Source: Sphingorhabdus lacus | Lineage (GTDB): Bacteria; Pseudomonadota; Alphaproteobacteria; Sphingomonadales; Sphingomonadaceae | Direction of reading: 5' to 3' | Assembly: GCF_009768975.1 (NCBI RefSeq) | Contig: NZ_CP035733.1 | Location: 3,206,001-3,270,000 of the forward strand | DNA length: 64,000 nucleotides | In this document: positions 1 through 6,421 of the stretch, piece after piece | Layout: every line of letters starts with the position of its first letter | How positions within the stretch are numbered: the first letter of the stretch is position 1 | Translations under genes and position numbers: made by a program | The notes under the pieces: model-generated | What the model was told of the DNA's origin: nothing | What the model saw: only the letters and a program-made list of their open reading frames with translations | Databases searched by the model: none

Positions 1-2
1 TC

Positions 3-425
3 GTCCTGCTTCCCGAAACCCCGCGCAAGCTCGACACCAATCGCGTGCCCGTGCAGGTCGACGACAGCAACATCGCCTATATCAAGGACGCGGTCTGGGC
101 CGATAAGCCGTCGCGCCTGATGCAGATGCTGCTGATGGAAAATATCGCGGCGAAGAACAACCGCCTGGTGCTCAACGAAACCGATGCCGGCGGCAAAGCG
201 CAATTATATCTGTCGGGCAGCCTGCTGGAATTCGGCCTTGATGAATCCGCGTCCGAAGCGGTGGTGGTCTATGACGCGGTCAAGATCAACCGGGGCCAGA
301 CCGTCGAAAAGAAACGCTTTGAATCGCGCAAACCCGTCACCGCGATCGACGCCCGCGAAGCTGGCCGAGCCCTCAACGCCGCCGCCAATGATGTAGCAGG
401 ACAGATCAGCGCCTGGGTTGAATAG
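3..425 (+). CDS. ABC-type transport auxiliary lipoprotein (PqiC/DUF330-like), 3' part
   Basis: The reading frame is open from base 3, so the start and any lipoprotein signal lie upstream of the window; 140 codons are visible. The protein continues through IAYIKDAVWADKPSRLM and ends in AWVE before the stop. Proteins of this family are outer-membrane-anchored partners of MCE/ABC lipid-transport systems (the Mla/Pqi type); the motif of an Asn-Ile-Ala-Tyr strand followed by Trp-Ala-Asp and a helix is typical of their C-terminal half. The partner permease, ATPase and MCE genes would be expected just upstream, outside the window. The family call is fairly secure; the transported lipid is not known from this sequence. 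Confidence 0.7.
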   Translation, partial: VLLPETPRKLDTNRVPVQVDDSNIAYIKDAVWADKPSRLMQMLLMENIAAKNNRLVLNETDAGGKAQLYLSGSLLEFGLDESASEAVVVYDAVKINRGQTVEKKRFESRKPVTAIDAREAGRALNAAANDVAGQISAWVE

Positions 426-715
426 GGTTTTTGGTTTTTCCACGTCGGCCTGCGGGGCGGATGGGTTGTGCCGGTTTTTTCGTCAGAAGAAAAAAGACGA
501 CAAAGGAAGAAGGCGTGGTCTAGCGAAGGCAACGTCTCACGGGGACTGTCCCGTCAGGAACTGTCCCCAACATCCGCAGTCCAACCCCACCGTCACCTTG
601 GAGCCGAAGGCGTAAAGAAGAAGTTCTAACTTAAGTCGTTACCCTGAACGAATGGCAGGTTTTAGCGTACTCAAAAAACTAGGGGGAATGTCTGTAATGT
701 TGTGGGTAGCTGAAG
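426..715. other. intergenic stretch without a convincing gene
   Basis: No supported coding region. It contains a purine-rich run around 485-515 and a short inverted repeat at 541-568 (GGGGAC ... GTCCCC). A short open frame at 418-615 overlaps the end of the preceding gene, has no ribosome-binding site and has an arginine/lysine-rich composition typical of chance frames, so it is not called. Confidence 0.5.
541..568. repeat. short inverted repeat GGGGAC...GTCCCC
   Basis: The sequence GGGGACTGTCCC is followed by GTCAGGAACTGTCCCC, so GGGGAC and GTCCCC form inverted ends around a core in which the word ACTGTCCC occurs twice in direct orientation. It sits between two genes and could be a small REP-like element. 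It is not followed by a T-run, so a terminator role is weak. Confidence 0.35.
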
Positions 716-1180
716 TTACCTTCCGCGCCTTAGTGCTTCCAGTAGAGTGAGTTCGGTAGAAGACACCGCCTTCCAAAGCTTAGATTGCCCACACGTGTGT
801 CTGATAAATGTTGCTCCCTGAGCGACCGAAGGCGTAGTGTTGGTGATCGGATAGTAAGTAACGAAGAAAAGATATTCTTTGCCTAGTTGGACGTCAAAGC
901 GTCCGCTGTCTAAAGTCTGAAACAGATTAACCGATTGCCCCGGTTTACCCTTAAAAATCTCGAGAACCCGAAGCTTACTGAGCCGAACTGGCGAATACTC
1001 CCCCCAGTTAATTTTGAACTCAGCGTTCGGCTCATCATCTGCAACGGTAGTTTCAGCTGTCACGACAGCACGCACAACAGTATCTGCTTGGAGATAATCT
1101 TGTTCGGTAGTCGCTGTCGTGCACAAGGCATAGGCGGGGCTAGTTACAAAACATATCAATGGGACAACAAATTTGAGCAT
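716..1180 (-). CDS. secreted small protein with TIMP/netrin-like features
   Basis: A 154-aa protein with a signal peptide (hydrophobic residues 3-18, cleavage near A-Y-A-L-C). The mature part starts with Cys, contains a VVRAVVTAE strand, the segment LRVLEIFKGKPG, the strand KEYLFFVTYY and a second Cys in RHTCG. This layout (N-terminal Cys, beta-strands, F-K-G turn, late Cys) resembles the NTR/TIMP-like fold found in many bacterial secreted proteins of unknown role, but the assignment is tentative. The gene is the first of three lone minus-strand genes separated by copies of the same repeat. Its start codon lies 27 nt from repeat copy A, with a CATTAT -10-like box ending six bases before the ATG, so a leaderless transcript is likely. 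Confidence 0.6.
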   Translation of the reverse strand: MLKFVVPLICFVTSPAYALCTTATTEQDYLQADTVVRAVVTAETTVADDEPNAEFKINWGEYSPVRLSKLRVLEIFKGKPGQSVNLFQTLDSGRFDVQLGKEYLFFVTYYPITNTTPSVAQGATFIRHTCGQSKLWKAVSSTELTLLEALRRGR

Positions 1181-1207
1181 CTAGGCATAATGCTCTCGAA
1201 TGGGTAG

Positions 1208-1267
1208 GTCCGCAATGTTGTCGTGTCCTGACAGTCCGGTTTGGCAGCTTTGTTGTGGGAAGCGGAC
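1208..1267 (-). repeat. 60-bp dispersed repeat, copy A
   Basis: Sixty bases beginning GTCCGCAATGTTGTC and ending GCGGAC, so the ends are a 6-bp inverted repeat. The interior carries ACAGTCCGGTTTGG and TTTGTTG. Near-identical copies sit at 1688-1747, 2076-2136 (ends degraded) and 2239-2275 (truncated). Read on the minus strand the repeat ends in CAACATTGCGGAC, whose TTGCGG is placed 17 nt before a CATTAT box in front of the 716-1180 gene. Confidence 0.8.
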
Positions 1268-1270
1268 AAC

Positions 1271-1660
1271 TCATTTCACGTAAACGTTCGAAAGCCAATA
1301 GTCGTTCATCCAATCGGCATAGCCCAGAAGTTCACCTTCCCGCCGCTCCTTGTCTGCCGACCAAGTATGGATGCTAGACAAAAGCTCTATCATCTCGCCT
1401 ATGCGCCACTCTTCGTTAGGCAAGGCATAGAAAATCCGATGGCATCGCCCCCAACTCATTTCAGAATAATGGTCGCGCCGAATAAACCTTCCTGCTGCGA
1501 CATGCCTATCAAACAGCCGTAAGTATCGAGAAACAACTTCCGGATAGAAATCTTCGCCATCGGCAAAGCAAGACAACGGCTTTTTGCCAGCCAGCATCAG
1601 CCCCAACTCTCTGTTGGTATGGATTAAGTATGGTAGGCCTTTGAGTAAGTCATTGAGCAT
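1271..1660 (-). CDS. hypothetical protein
   Basis: A 129-aa soluble protein not recognised from any family. It is rich in aromatic and charged residues (segments LFDRHVAAGRFIRRDHYSEM, then a C-terminal half with several Trp and Tyr), has no signal peptide and no membrane segment. The stop codon lies 3 bp from repeat copy A and the start codon 27 bp from copy B, giving the same unit structure as its neighbours. A TATAAG box is 7 nt before the ATG, 16 nt from a TTGCGG in the repeat; no Shine-Dalgarno sequence is visible. The absence of overlap or coupling with neighbours suggests an independently expressed gene. Confidence 0.6.
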   Translation of the reverse strand: MLNDLLKGLPYLIHTNRELGLMLAGKKPLSCFADGEDFYPEVVSRYLRLFDRHVAAGRFIRRDHYSEMSWGRCHRIFYALPNEEWRIGEMIELLSSIHTWSADKERREGELLGYADWMNDYWLSNVYVK

Positions 1661-1687
1661 CGCCGACCTTATAGAACGCGCAGTAGT

Positions 1688-1747
1688 GTCCGCAATGTTG
1701 TCGTTTGCCGACAGTCAGCTTTGGCGAATTTGTTGAGGGCAGCGGAC
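1688..1747 (-). repeat. 60-bp dispersed repeat, copy B
   Basis: Same length and ends as copy A (GTCCGC ... GCGGAC), identical for the first 16 bases (GTCCGCAATGTTGTCG), and sharing ACAGTC, CTTTGGC and TTTGTTG inside. It lies between the stop of the 1758-2048 gene (10 bp away) and the start of the 1271-1660 gene (27 bp away). Confidence 0.8.
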
Positions 1748-1757
1748 ATTAACAGTT

Positions 1758-2048
1758 TCAGTCCAAGGGCCACTTTAGCATTGAGGCATCGACAAACTCA
1801 GCGCCCATATGACGGATAAAAGCATCCGTAAGACCATCCTTGTGCTGCTGCCATTTTTCAAGTTCTACAAAGGGGTCCATTCCATCGGCACGTAACAGCC
1901 AGTCCACAAACTGCTCAGCGGTAACACGGCCGCTTTCCGGTATGAAATCGTCAACATGGGTTGGCTTCCCGTCAACAACTCCCCCGCACCAGCCCTTTTC
2001 AACACAGACCTCATGCATGAGGTTTTCGTAGTTTTTTGATCCGCTCAT
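1758..2048 (-). CDS. small hypothetical protein
   Basis: A 96-aa protein starting M-S-G-S-K-N-Y. An upstream-extended frame to 2246 exists but would run through repeat copy C and the tRNA-like sequence, so the ATG at 2048 is chosen; this start also preserves the 27-nt distance to the repeat seen for the two neighbouring genes. The protein is acidic, with segments RVTAEQFVDWLLRADGMDP and VELEKWQQHKDGLTDAFIRH that look helical. No family is recognised and there is no signal peptide or membrane segment. Confidence 0.6.
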   Translation of the reverse strand: MSGSKNYENLMHEVCVEKGWCGGVVDGKPTHVDDFIPESGRVTAEQFVDWLLRADGMDPFVELEKWQQHKDGLTDAFIRHMGAEFVDASMLKWPLD

Positions 2049-2075
2049 ATTCTTATGGTTACAAACTCTGCAAAT

Positions 2076-2136
2076 GCCTGCAATGTTGTTGCGTCCTGAC
2101 AGTCCGGATTTGCGGATTTGTTGTGGAAAACGGAAA
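2076..2136 (-). repeat. ~60-bp dispersed repeat, copy C (ends degraded)
   Basis: Contains GCAATGTTGTTGCGTCCTGA, then CAGTCCGGATTTGCGG and TTTGTTGTGG, matching copies A and B, but the terminal GTCCGC is changed to GCCTGC and the other end reads CGGAAAC rather than GCGGAC. Despite this drift the 27-nt distance to the next start codon is kept. Confidence 0.7.
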
Positions 2137-2157
2137 CTGCGAGGTCTAACAAGATTT

Positions 2158-2236
2158 GCCACCGTGGCGGAATGGTAGACGCACCATAACAATGGTCTCG
2201 CTTTGTGAGTGCAGGCTTCGACACCTGCCGGTGGTA
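2158..2236 (+). pseudogene. degenerate tRNA-Leu-like sequence
   Basis: The sequence opens with GCCACCG and closes with CGGTGGT plus A, forming a 7-bp acceptor stem with one G-U pair. The D-arm GTGGCGGAATGGTAGACGC is identical over 19 bases to the intact tRNA-Leu(TAA) at 24294-24379. A long variable arm (CTCGCTTTGTGAG) and a T-arm (GCAGG ... CCTGC) follow. The anticodon arm is short: ACCAT-AACA-ATGGT leaves only a 4-base loop, and the T-loop has 8 bases instead of 7. It is therefore probably a tRNA-Leu remnant rather than a working tRNA. It sits between repeat copies C and D, taking the place a gene holds in the other units. Confidence 0.6.
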
Positions 2237-2238
2237 AT

Positions 2239-2275
2239 GTCCGCAATGTTGTCCTATCCGCACAGTCCGCTTTGA
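2239..2275 (-). repeat. dispersed repeat, copy D (truncated)
   Basis: GTCCGCAATGTTGTC followed by ACAGTCCGCTTTG matches the left part of copies A-C; the TTTGTTG and GCGGAC end is missing. It begins 3 bases after the tRNA-like sequence. Confidence 0.65.
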
Positions 2276-2424
2276 CTAATTCGCGTCAATGAGCCGCCCT
2301 ACGTTCAACCTAAGAGCCCCCACACAAAGCAAAAACCCCCGTCTTCTTCCTTTTAGCTAACCAAAAACACACCCCAAGCCATCAAGCCCCCACCTACCGT
2401 GGCACCCCGCAACCAACCAAAAGC
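2276..2424. other. C/A-rich intergenic tract
   Basis: No gene. The stretch is strongly depleted of G after 2310 and reads as runs of C and A with AAAGCCTAAAG near the end. A very similar composition and the words CTTCTTCC, CACCCCAAGC and AAAGCCTAAA recur at 47555-47650. Confidence 0.5.
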
Positions 2425-3825
2425 CTAAAGCAACCCAACCACCCAGATCACCCCGACAATCAACGGTATCCCCGCAATATCCAGCAGGAATCCGGCCTTC
2501 ACCATCTTCGGCAGGGCGATGTGGCCCGTGGCCCAGGCGATGGCGTTGGGGCCGGTGCCCGACGGCATCATGAAGCCCCAGCTTGCGGCCATGGAGGCGG
2601 CCATGGCCATCAGCCAGGGGTCCGCGCCGGTGGCGGTGACGAGGCCGGCGACGACGGGCAGGATGCCGCTTGCCGTGGCGACATTGCTCGCAAATTCGGT
2701 GATCAGGATGACCAGTGCGGTCAGCGCGAGTGCAATGATAACCGGGTGGACCGAGGACAGGGGCTCCAGCGCTTCGCCCAGCCATGCGGCGAGGCCGGAT
2801 TCGGTAATCCCCGCCGCCAATGCAAGCCCACCGCCGAACATCATGATGACACCCCAGGGCGCGCGGTCGGCTTCTTTCCAGATCAGCAGCGGACGGCCCG
2901 TGCCATCGGGGACGAGGAAGAGCAGCAGCGATCCCGCTATGGCAATGCTTCCATCGGTAATGCCGCCCTTGGGCAGAAAGGGCTCGATCAACGGCTGGCC
3001 AATCCATGCACCGATGACGAGCAGGAATATCGGCACCAGCCGCCGTTCGGCGACCGACATGGGCTGCGGCTTGCCAATGGCGGCGCGGGCGGCGTCGACA
3101 TCGAAGCTGCCTGTGGTGACCTTTTGCACGCGCATCAGGATGAAAGCGCAGAGCGGAATGCCGAGCAATACGATCGGCAGGCCATATTGCATCCACGTCA
3201 CGAAGGTGATCTGGATGCCCAATTGCTTTTCGACCAGCCCCGCCGCGATGGCGTTGGTGGGCGATCCGACCAGTGTGCCCAGACCGCCAATGCTCGCGGC
3301 AAAGGCAACCCCCATGATCAGCGCGCCGGGCAGGCCGTCGGTCTCCCCTTCTTTCACGCCGCCTGCCGCCAGAACGGCAATGGCAATCGGCACCATGATC
3401 AGCGCGATGGAGGTGTTAGACATGACCATGCTGAGCAAGGCGGTCGATCCCATGAAGGCGATCATCAGCCCCTGCACGCTATGGCCCGAACGGCCCAATA
3501 TCGCGAGCGCGACGCGCCGGTGCATGCCCGTCCGTTCGATGGTCAGCGCCAGAAATGCGCCGCCCAAAATCAGGAACAGGGTCGGCGAATAATATTCCTT
3601 CGCCACATCCTGCGCGGTCAGCACGCCCATCAATGGCAAAGCGAGGAAAGGAAGAAGCGCCGTCACCGTCAGGGGCAGGGCCTGCGTCATCCACCATGTC
3701 GCCATCAGCAAAGTGAGCGCCGCGACATTCCATGCCGACACCTCCATGCCGGACGGCACAGGGGCCAGCAGCATGGCGGCAAAGACCAGCAGGCCGCCCC
3801 AGAAACCTACCCGGCTCGCGTTCAT
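2425..3825 (-). CDS. DASS/SLC13-family anion symporter
   Basis: A 466-aa integral membrane protein with about a dozen hydrophobic segments. It is of the divalent anion:Na+ symporter family, which moves di- and tricarboxylates such as succinate, or sulfate. The two family signatures are visible: MSNTSIALIMVP followed by GTLVGSPTN in the N-terminal half, and TEFASNVATA followed by MMPSGTGPNAIA in the C-terminal half (the second SNT motif reads SNV). The start ATG at 3825 is preferred over an upstream codon because it overlaps the preceding pgeF stop as ATGA, implying translational coupling. The substrate cannot be told from sequence; a dicarboxylate is the most likely. Confidence 0.85.
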   Translation of the reverse strand: MNASRVGFWGGLLVFAAMLLAPVPSGMEVSAWNVAALTLLMATWWMTQALPLTVTALLPFLALPLMGVLTAQDVAKEYYSPTLFLILGGAFLALTIERTGMHRRVALAILGRSGHSVQGLMIAFMGSTALLSMVMSNTSIALIMVPIAIAVLAAGGVKEGETDGLPGALIMGVAFAASIGGLGTLVGSPTNAIAAGLVEKQLGIQITFVTWMQYGLPIVLLGIPLCAFILMRVQKVTTGSFDVDAARAAIGKPQPMSVAERRLVPIFLLVIGAWIGQPLIEPFLPKGGITDGSIAIAGSLLLFLVPDGTGRPLLIWKEADRAPWGVIMMFGGGLALAAGITESGLAAWLGEALEPLSSVHPVIIALALTALVILITEFASNVATASGILPVVAGLVTATGADPWLMAMAASMAASWGFMMPSGTGPNAIAWATGHIALPKMVKAGFLLDIAGIPLIVGVIWVVGLL

Positions 3826-4586
3826 GCGGGTAGGCCGATCAGCGAAATCTGGCGGCCATAGCCGGGCTCGTCCTTGTGGCAACTGCGGCGATAGCTGAAG
3901 AAGCGGTCGGGCTGGCTATAGGTATCCTCGCCCAGACATTCGATCTGCGTAACCCCCGCCTGCGCCAACCGCGCGGCGACATAGCCTTCGATATCGAACT
4001 GGTAATGGCCCGGCTTGCCATCGGAAAAGAAACGCTCATTCTCCGGATTTTCATCCACGAAACGTTGGTAGAAAGCGGCATCTACTTCATAGCTTTTTTG
4101 CGCGATGCACGGCCCAATGGCGCAACGGATGCGCGCGCGGTCAGCGCCGAGGGCCTCCATCGCGGCAAGGGTGTTGTCGGTGACGCCGGTGATCGCGCCT
4201 TTCCATCCCGCATGGGCCGCGCCGACGACGCCGGCTTGCGCATCGGCGAACAGGACCGGCACGCAATCGGCGGTGACAATGCCGAGCAGCAGGCCGGGAC
4301 GCTTCGTGACCATGGCATCGCCCTTGGGCGGGTCTTCGGGGTCGATTGCCCCTGTGATGGTGACGACATCGGGGGAATGAATCTGGTAAACGCGGGCAAT
4401 GTCGGCACCTGCAAGCACGGCGTCGCCTGCGCGGCGGCGGTTTTCGAAAACGGCCGCGCGCTCATCCTCCGACCCTAAACCTACATTCAGGCCTGCATAG
4501 ATGCCGGTGGACACGCCTCCTGCGCGCCCGAGAAAACCGTGCGGGACATCGCCCAGCATCCGTGCCCTGATTACGTCGACGCTCAT
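3822..4586 (-). CDS. pgeF: peptidoglycan editing factor PgeF (YfiH/laccase-domain)
   Basis: A 254-aa DUF152/YfiH protein. PgeF in E. coli removes L-Ser wrongly built into the peptidoglycan stem peptide, and homologues have been described as multicopper polyphenol oxidases or purine nucleoside phosphorylases. The metal/active-site signatures are intact: H70 in VYQIHSP, T-A-D-C-V-P at 105-110 (D107, C108), A-H-A-G-W-K-G at 124-130 (H125), followed by IGPCI and FFSYRR near the C terminus. It is the first gene of a two-gene minus-strand unit with the DASS symporter, whose ATG overlaps its TGA by four bases. Confidence 0.88.
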   Translation of the reverse strand: MSVDVIRARMLGDVPHGFLGRAGGVSTGIYAGLNVGLGSEDERAAVFENRRRAGDAVLAGADIARVYQIHSPDVVTITGAIDPEDPPKGDAMVTKRPGLLLGIVTADCVPVLFADAQAGVVGAAHAGWKGAITGVTDNTLAAMEALGADRARIRCAIGPCIAQKSYEVDAAFYQRFVDENPENERFFSDGKPGHYQFDIEGYVAARLAQAGVTQIECLGEDTYSQPDRFFSYRRSCHKDEPGYGRQISLIGLPA

Positions 4587-4663
4587 CGCTTCTGCTTCTC
4601 CCTTCGGGCTTCATTGCAAGTGCGGCGCTTGACGGCAAGCCATTAGATTGCGAACCGTGGGCT

Positions 4664-5476
4664 ATGAACGGGCATATGCTGATTTTCGGAATGGGGTACA
4701 CCGCGTCGCGGCTGGCCGAACACCTGCGTGGGCAGGGGTGGCAGGTGACCGGTACGCGAAGGATGAGCGGGGAAGGCGCAGTGGCCTTTGACGACCGCTT
4801 TGCCGTGCTCCACGCGCTGGAAAGTGCCACTCATATCCTGTCGAGTGTGCCCCCGCTGGCCGAGGGCATTGATCCGGTGCTGGCGGCTTATGGTGAGGAT
4901 ATAGCGGGTAGCGGCGCGCGATGGGCAGGCTATCTGTCATCAACCGGCGTCTATGGCGATACCGGCGGTGCTTGGGTGGATGAAAGCGCACCCATCGGCC
5001 AGGGCCGCCGCACGGCACGGGCCGAGGCGGATCTGGCGTGGCAGGCGTTGCGGCCGGATATGCACGTCTTTCGCCTGCCAGGCATCTACGGGCCGGGCCG
5101 ATCCGCGCTTGACCGGGTGCGCGAGGGCAAGGCGCACCGGATCGACCTGCCGCACCAGATTTTCAGCCGCATCCATGCCGATGACATAGTCGGCGCCATG
5201 ATCGCCTCCTTTGCGGGCGCGCCCGGTGTCTATAATATTGCGGACGATCTGCCGGCATCGCAAAATGCGGTGATCGAATATGCCTGCGACCTGTTGGGCC
5301 AGCCATGGCCGCCGCTGCGGACATTGGAAGAGGCGCGTTTATCGCCGATGGCGATGGGCTTTTATGCCGAAAACCGGCGTATTTCGAACGGCAAGGCCAA
5401 GCGCGTGCTCAGCTGGGTGCCCACTTATAGCGATTATAAACAGGGGCTTAGTGCGTTGCTCGCTGCGGGCGCATAA
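4664..5476 (+). CDS. NAD(P)-dependent SDR / epimerase-like protein
   Basis: A 270-aa extended-SDR protein of the YeeZ type. The N-terminal beta-alpha-beta dinucleotide motif is FGMGYTASRL (8-17), and the STGVYGD motif at residues 93-99 contains the active-site Tyr region usual in sugar-nucleotide epimerases. The middle region LPGIYGPGR is the conserved substrate-side loop. It is divergent from pgeF, 77 bp away. ATG at 4664 or 4676 could be the start. Substrate unknown. Confidence 0.75.
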   Translation: MNGHMLIFGMGYTASRLAEHLRGQGWQVTGTRRMSGEGAVAFDDRFAVLHALESATHILSSVPPLAEGIDPVLAAYGEDIAGSGARWAGYLSSTGVYGDTGGAWVDESAPIGQGRRTARAEADLAWQALRPDMHVFRLPGIYGPGRSALDRVREGKAHRIDLPHQIFSRIHADDIVGAMIASFAGAPGVYNIADDLPASQNAVIEYACDLLGQPWPPLRTLEEARLSPMAMGFYAENRRISNGKAKRVLSWVPTYSDYKQGLSALLAAGA

Positions 5477-5568
5477 AAAAGCGGATTGACCGACGCGGAA
5501 CTATCGGCCTAGCCTCGCATTAAACTGGCAACAGACCAGCCGTTTCGAATGTTTTCGGGAGAGTTATT

Positions 5569-6366
5569 TTGGCCACTATCGCCGCGGAAAATCCGCATGC
5601 CGCCGTCAAGGCCCCCTCGCTTTTGCTGATCCTGAGCGAACTGCCCCGCGCCTTGCTGGAAACCGGATCGCTACCCTGGGCCGCGCCCTTCCTGCTGCAG
5701 GCGCCCAAGGGCGACGGGCATCCGGTCATGCTATTGCCCGGTTTCATGGCATCGGAATTTTCAATGAAGCCGCTGCACAGCTATCTGAAGAAGCTGGGCT
5801 ACGACCCCTATCATTGGGAATTGGGCCGCAACCTCGGTCATAAGGCCGTGGGGCAAGAGGGCGAAAAAATGATCGCCCGCCTTGACGAAATCTACGCCAA
5901 GACCGGCCAGAAGGTCAGCCTTGTCGGATGGTCGCTGGGCGGATCCTTTGCCCGCATGCTGTCGCGCCGCCGTCCGGACATGATCCGTCAGGTGATCTCG
6001 CTCGGCTCGCCCATCAACGGCACGCCCAAGTCCACCAATGCATGGCGCGCCTATCAATATGTGACGGGGCAGAAGCTCGACGATCCCAAAATGCGCGAGC
6101 AGGTGAGCGAAGGCCATGCCGTGCCGCCGGTCCCCTCGACCGCCATCTTCTCCCGCAATGACGGCGTCGTCGCGTGGCAGAATTCGCGCGAGCCCAAGGC
6201 CGCCACCACCGACAATATCGAAGTGCGCGGCAGCCATTGCGGCCTCGGCGCAAACCCCGCCGTGCTCTGGGCAATCGCCGACCGTCTGGCCCAGCCGGAA
6301 GACGGCTGGAAACCCTTCGAACGCACCGGCGCACGGGCGTTGGTGTATCCGTCCTCGGGGCACTAA
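5569..6366 (+). CDS. alpha/beta hydrolase
   Basis: A 265-aa protein with the nucleophile elbow GWSLGG (120-125, Ser122), a candidate acid in FSRNDGVV (Asp198) and a candidate base in GSHCGL (His223), i.e. a complete triad in alpha/beta-hydrolase order. VMLLPGFMAS (53-62) is the usual oxyanion-side loop. Translation appears to start at TTG 5569, preceded by GGGAGAG. Convergent with the WS/DGAT acyltransferase gene, with a single CTCTCCCC palindrome between them. A lipase/esterase role is the likeliest inference, given the neighbouring acyl-ester synthase. Confidence 0.75.
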   Translation: MATIAAENPHAAVKAPSLLLILSELPRALLETGSLPWAAPFLLQAPKGDGHPVMLLPGFMASEFSMKPLHSYLKKLGYDPYHWELGRNLGHKAVGQEGEKMIARLDEIYAKTGQKVSLVGWSLGGSFARMLSRRRPDMIRQVISLGSPINGTPKSTNAWRAYQYVTGQKLDDPKMREQVSEGHAVPPVPSTAIFSRNDGVVAWQNSREPKAATTDNIEVRGSHCGLGANPAVLWAIADRLAQPEDGWKPFERTGARALVYPSSGH

Positions 6367-6379
6367 GCGATCGCGCTGG

Positions 6380-6404
6380 CCTCTCCCCTTCAGGGGAGAG
6401 GGAG
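6380..6404. repeat. solo CTCTCCCC-TTCA-GGGGAGAG palindrome
   Basis: CCTCTCCCCTTCAGGGGAGAGG is a near-perfect palindrome identical to the outer ends of the larger modular elements found elsewhere in this window (for example 16862-17024). It lies between the convergent hydrolase and acyltransferase genes and might double as a transcription stop, although no T-run follows. Confidence 0.75.
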
Positions 6405-6421
6405 CGTTTTTCAGCCAAAAT

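Noticed and set aside
418-615. 65-codon open frame after the auxiliary lipoprotein gene
   Set aside because: Overlaps the preceding stop, lacks a ribosome site and crosses an inverted repeat.
2158-2236. functional tRNA-Leu
   Set aside because: Anticodon loop of 4 and T-loop of 8 bases are incompatible with a normal tRNA.
2045-2263. extended start or extra open frames over repeat copy C and the tRNA-like sequence
   Set aside because: They translate non-coding repeat and tRNA sequence; the 2048 start keeps the 27-nt rule seen for the neighbours.
1181-2275. classical integron cassette array
   Set aside because: No GTTRRRY/RYYYAAC core pairs and no integrase in the window; only the layout is similar.
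2521-3861. 446-codon open frame on the plus strand
   Set aside because: Antisense to the DASS symporter; composition follows the GC-rich codons of the other strand and no ribosome site is present.
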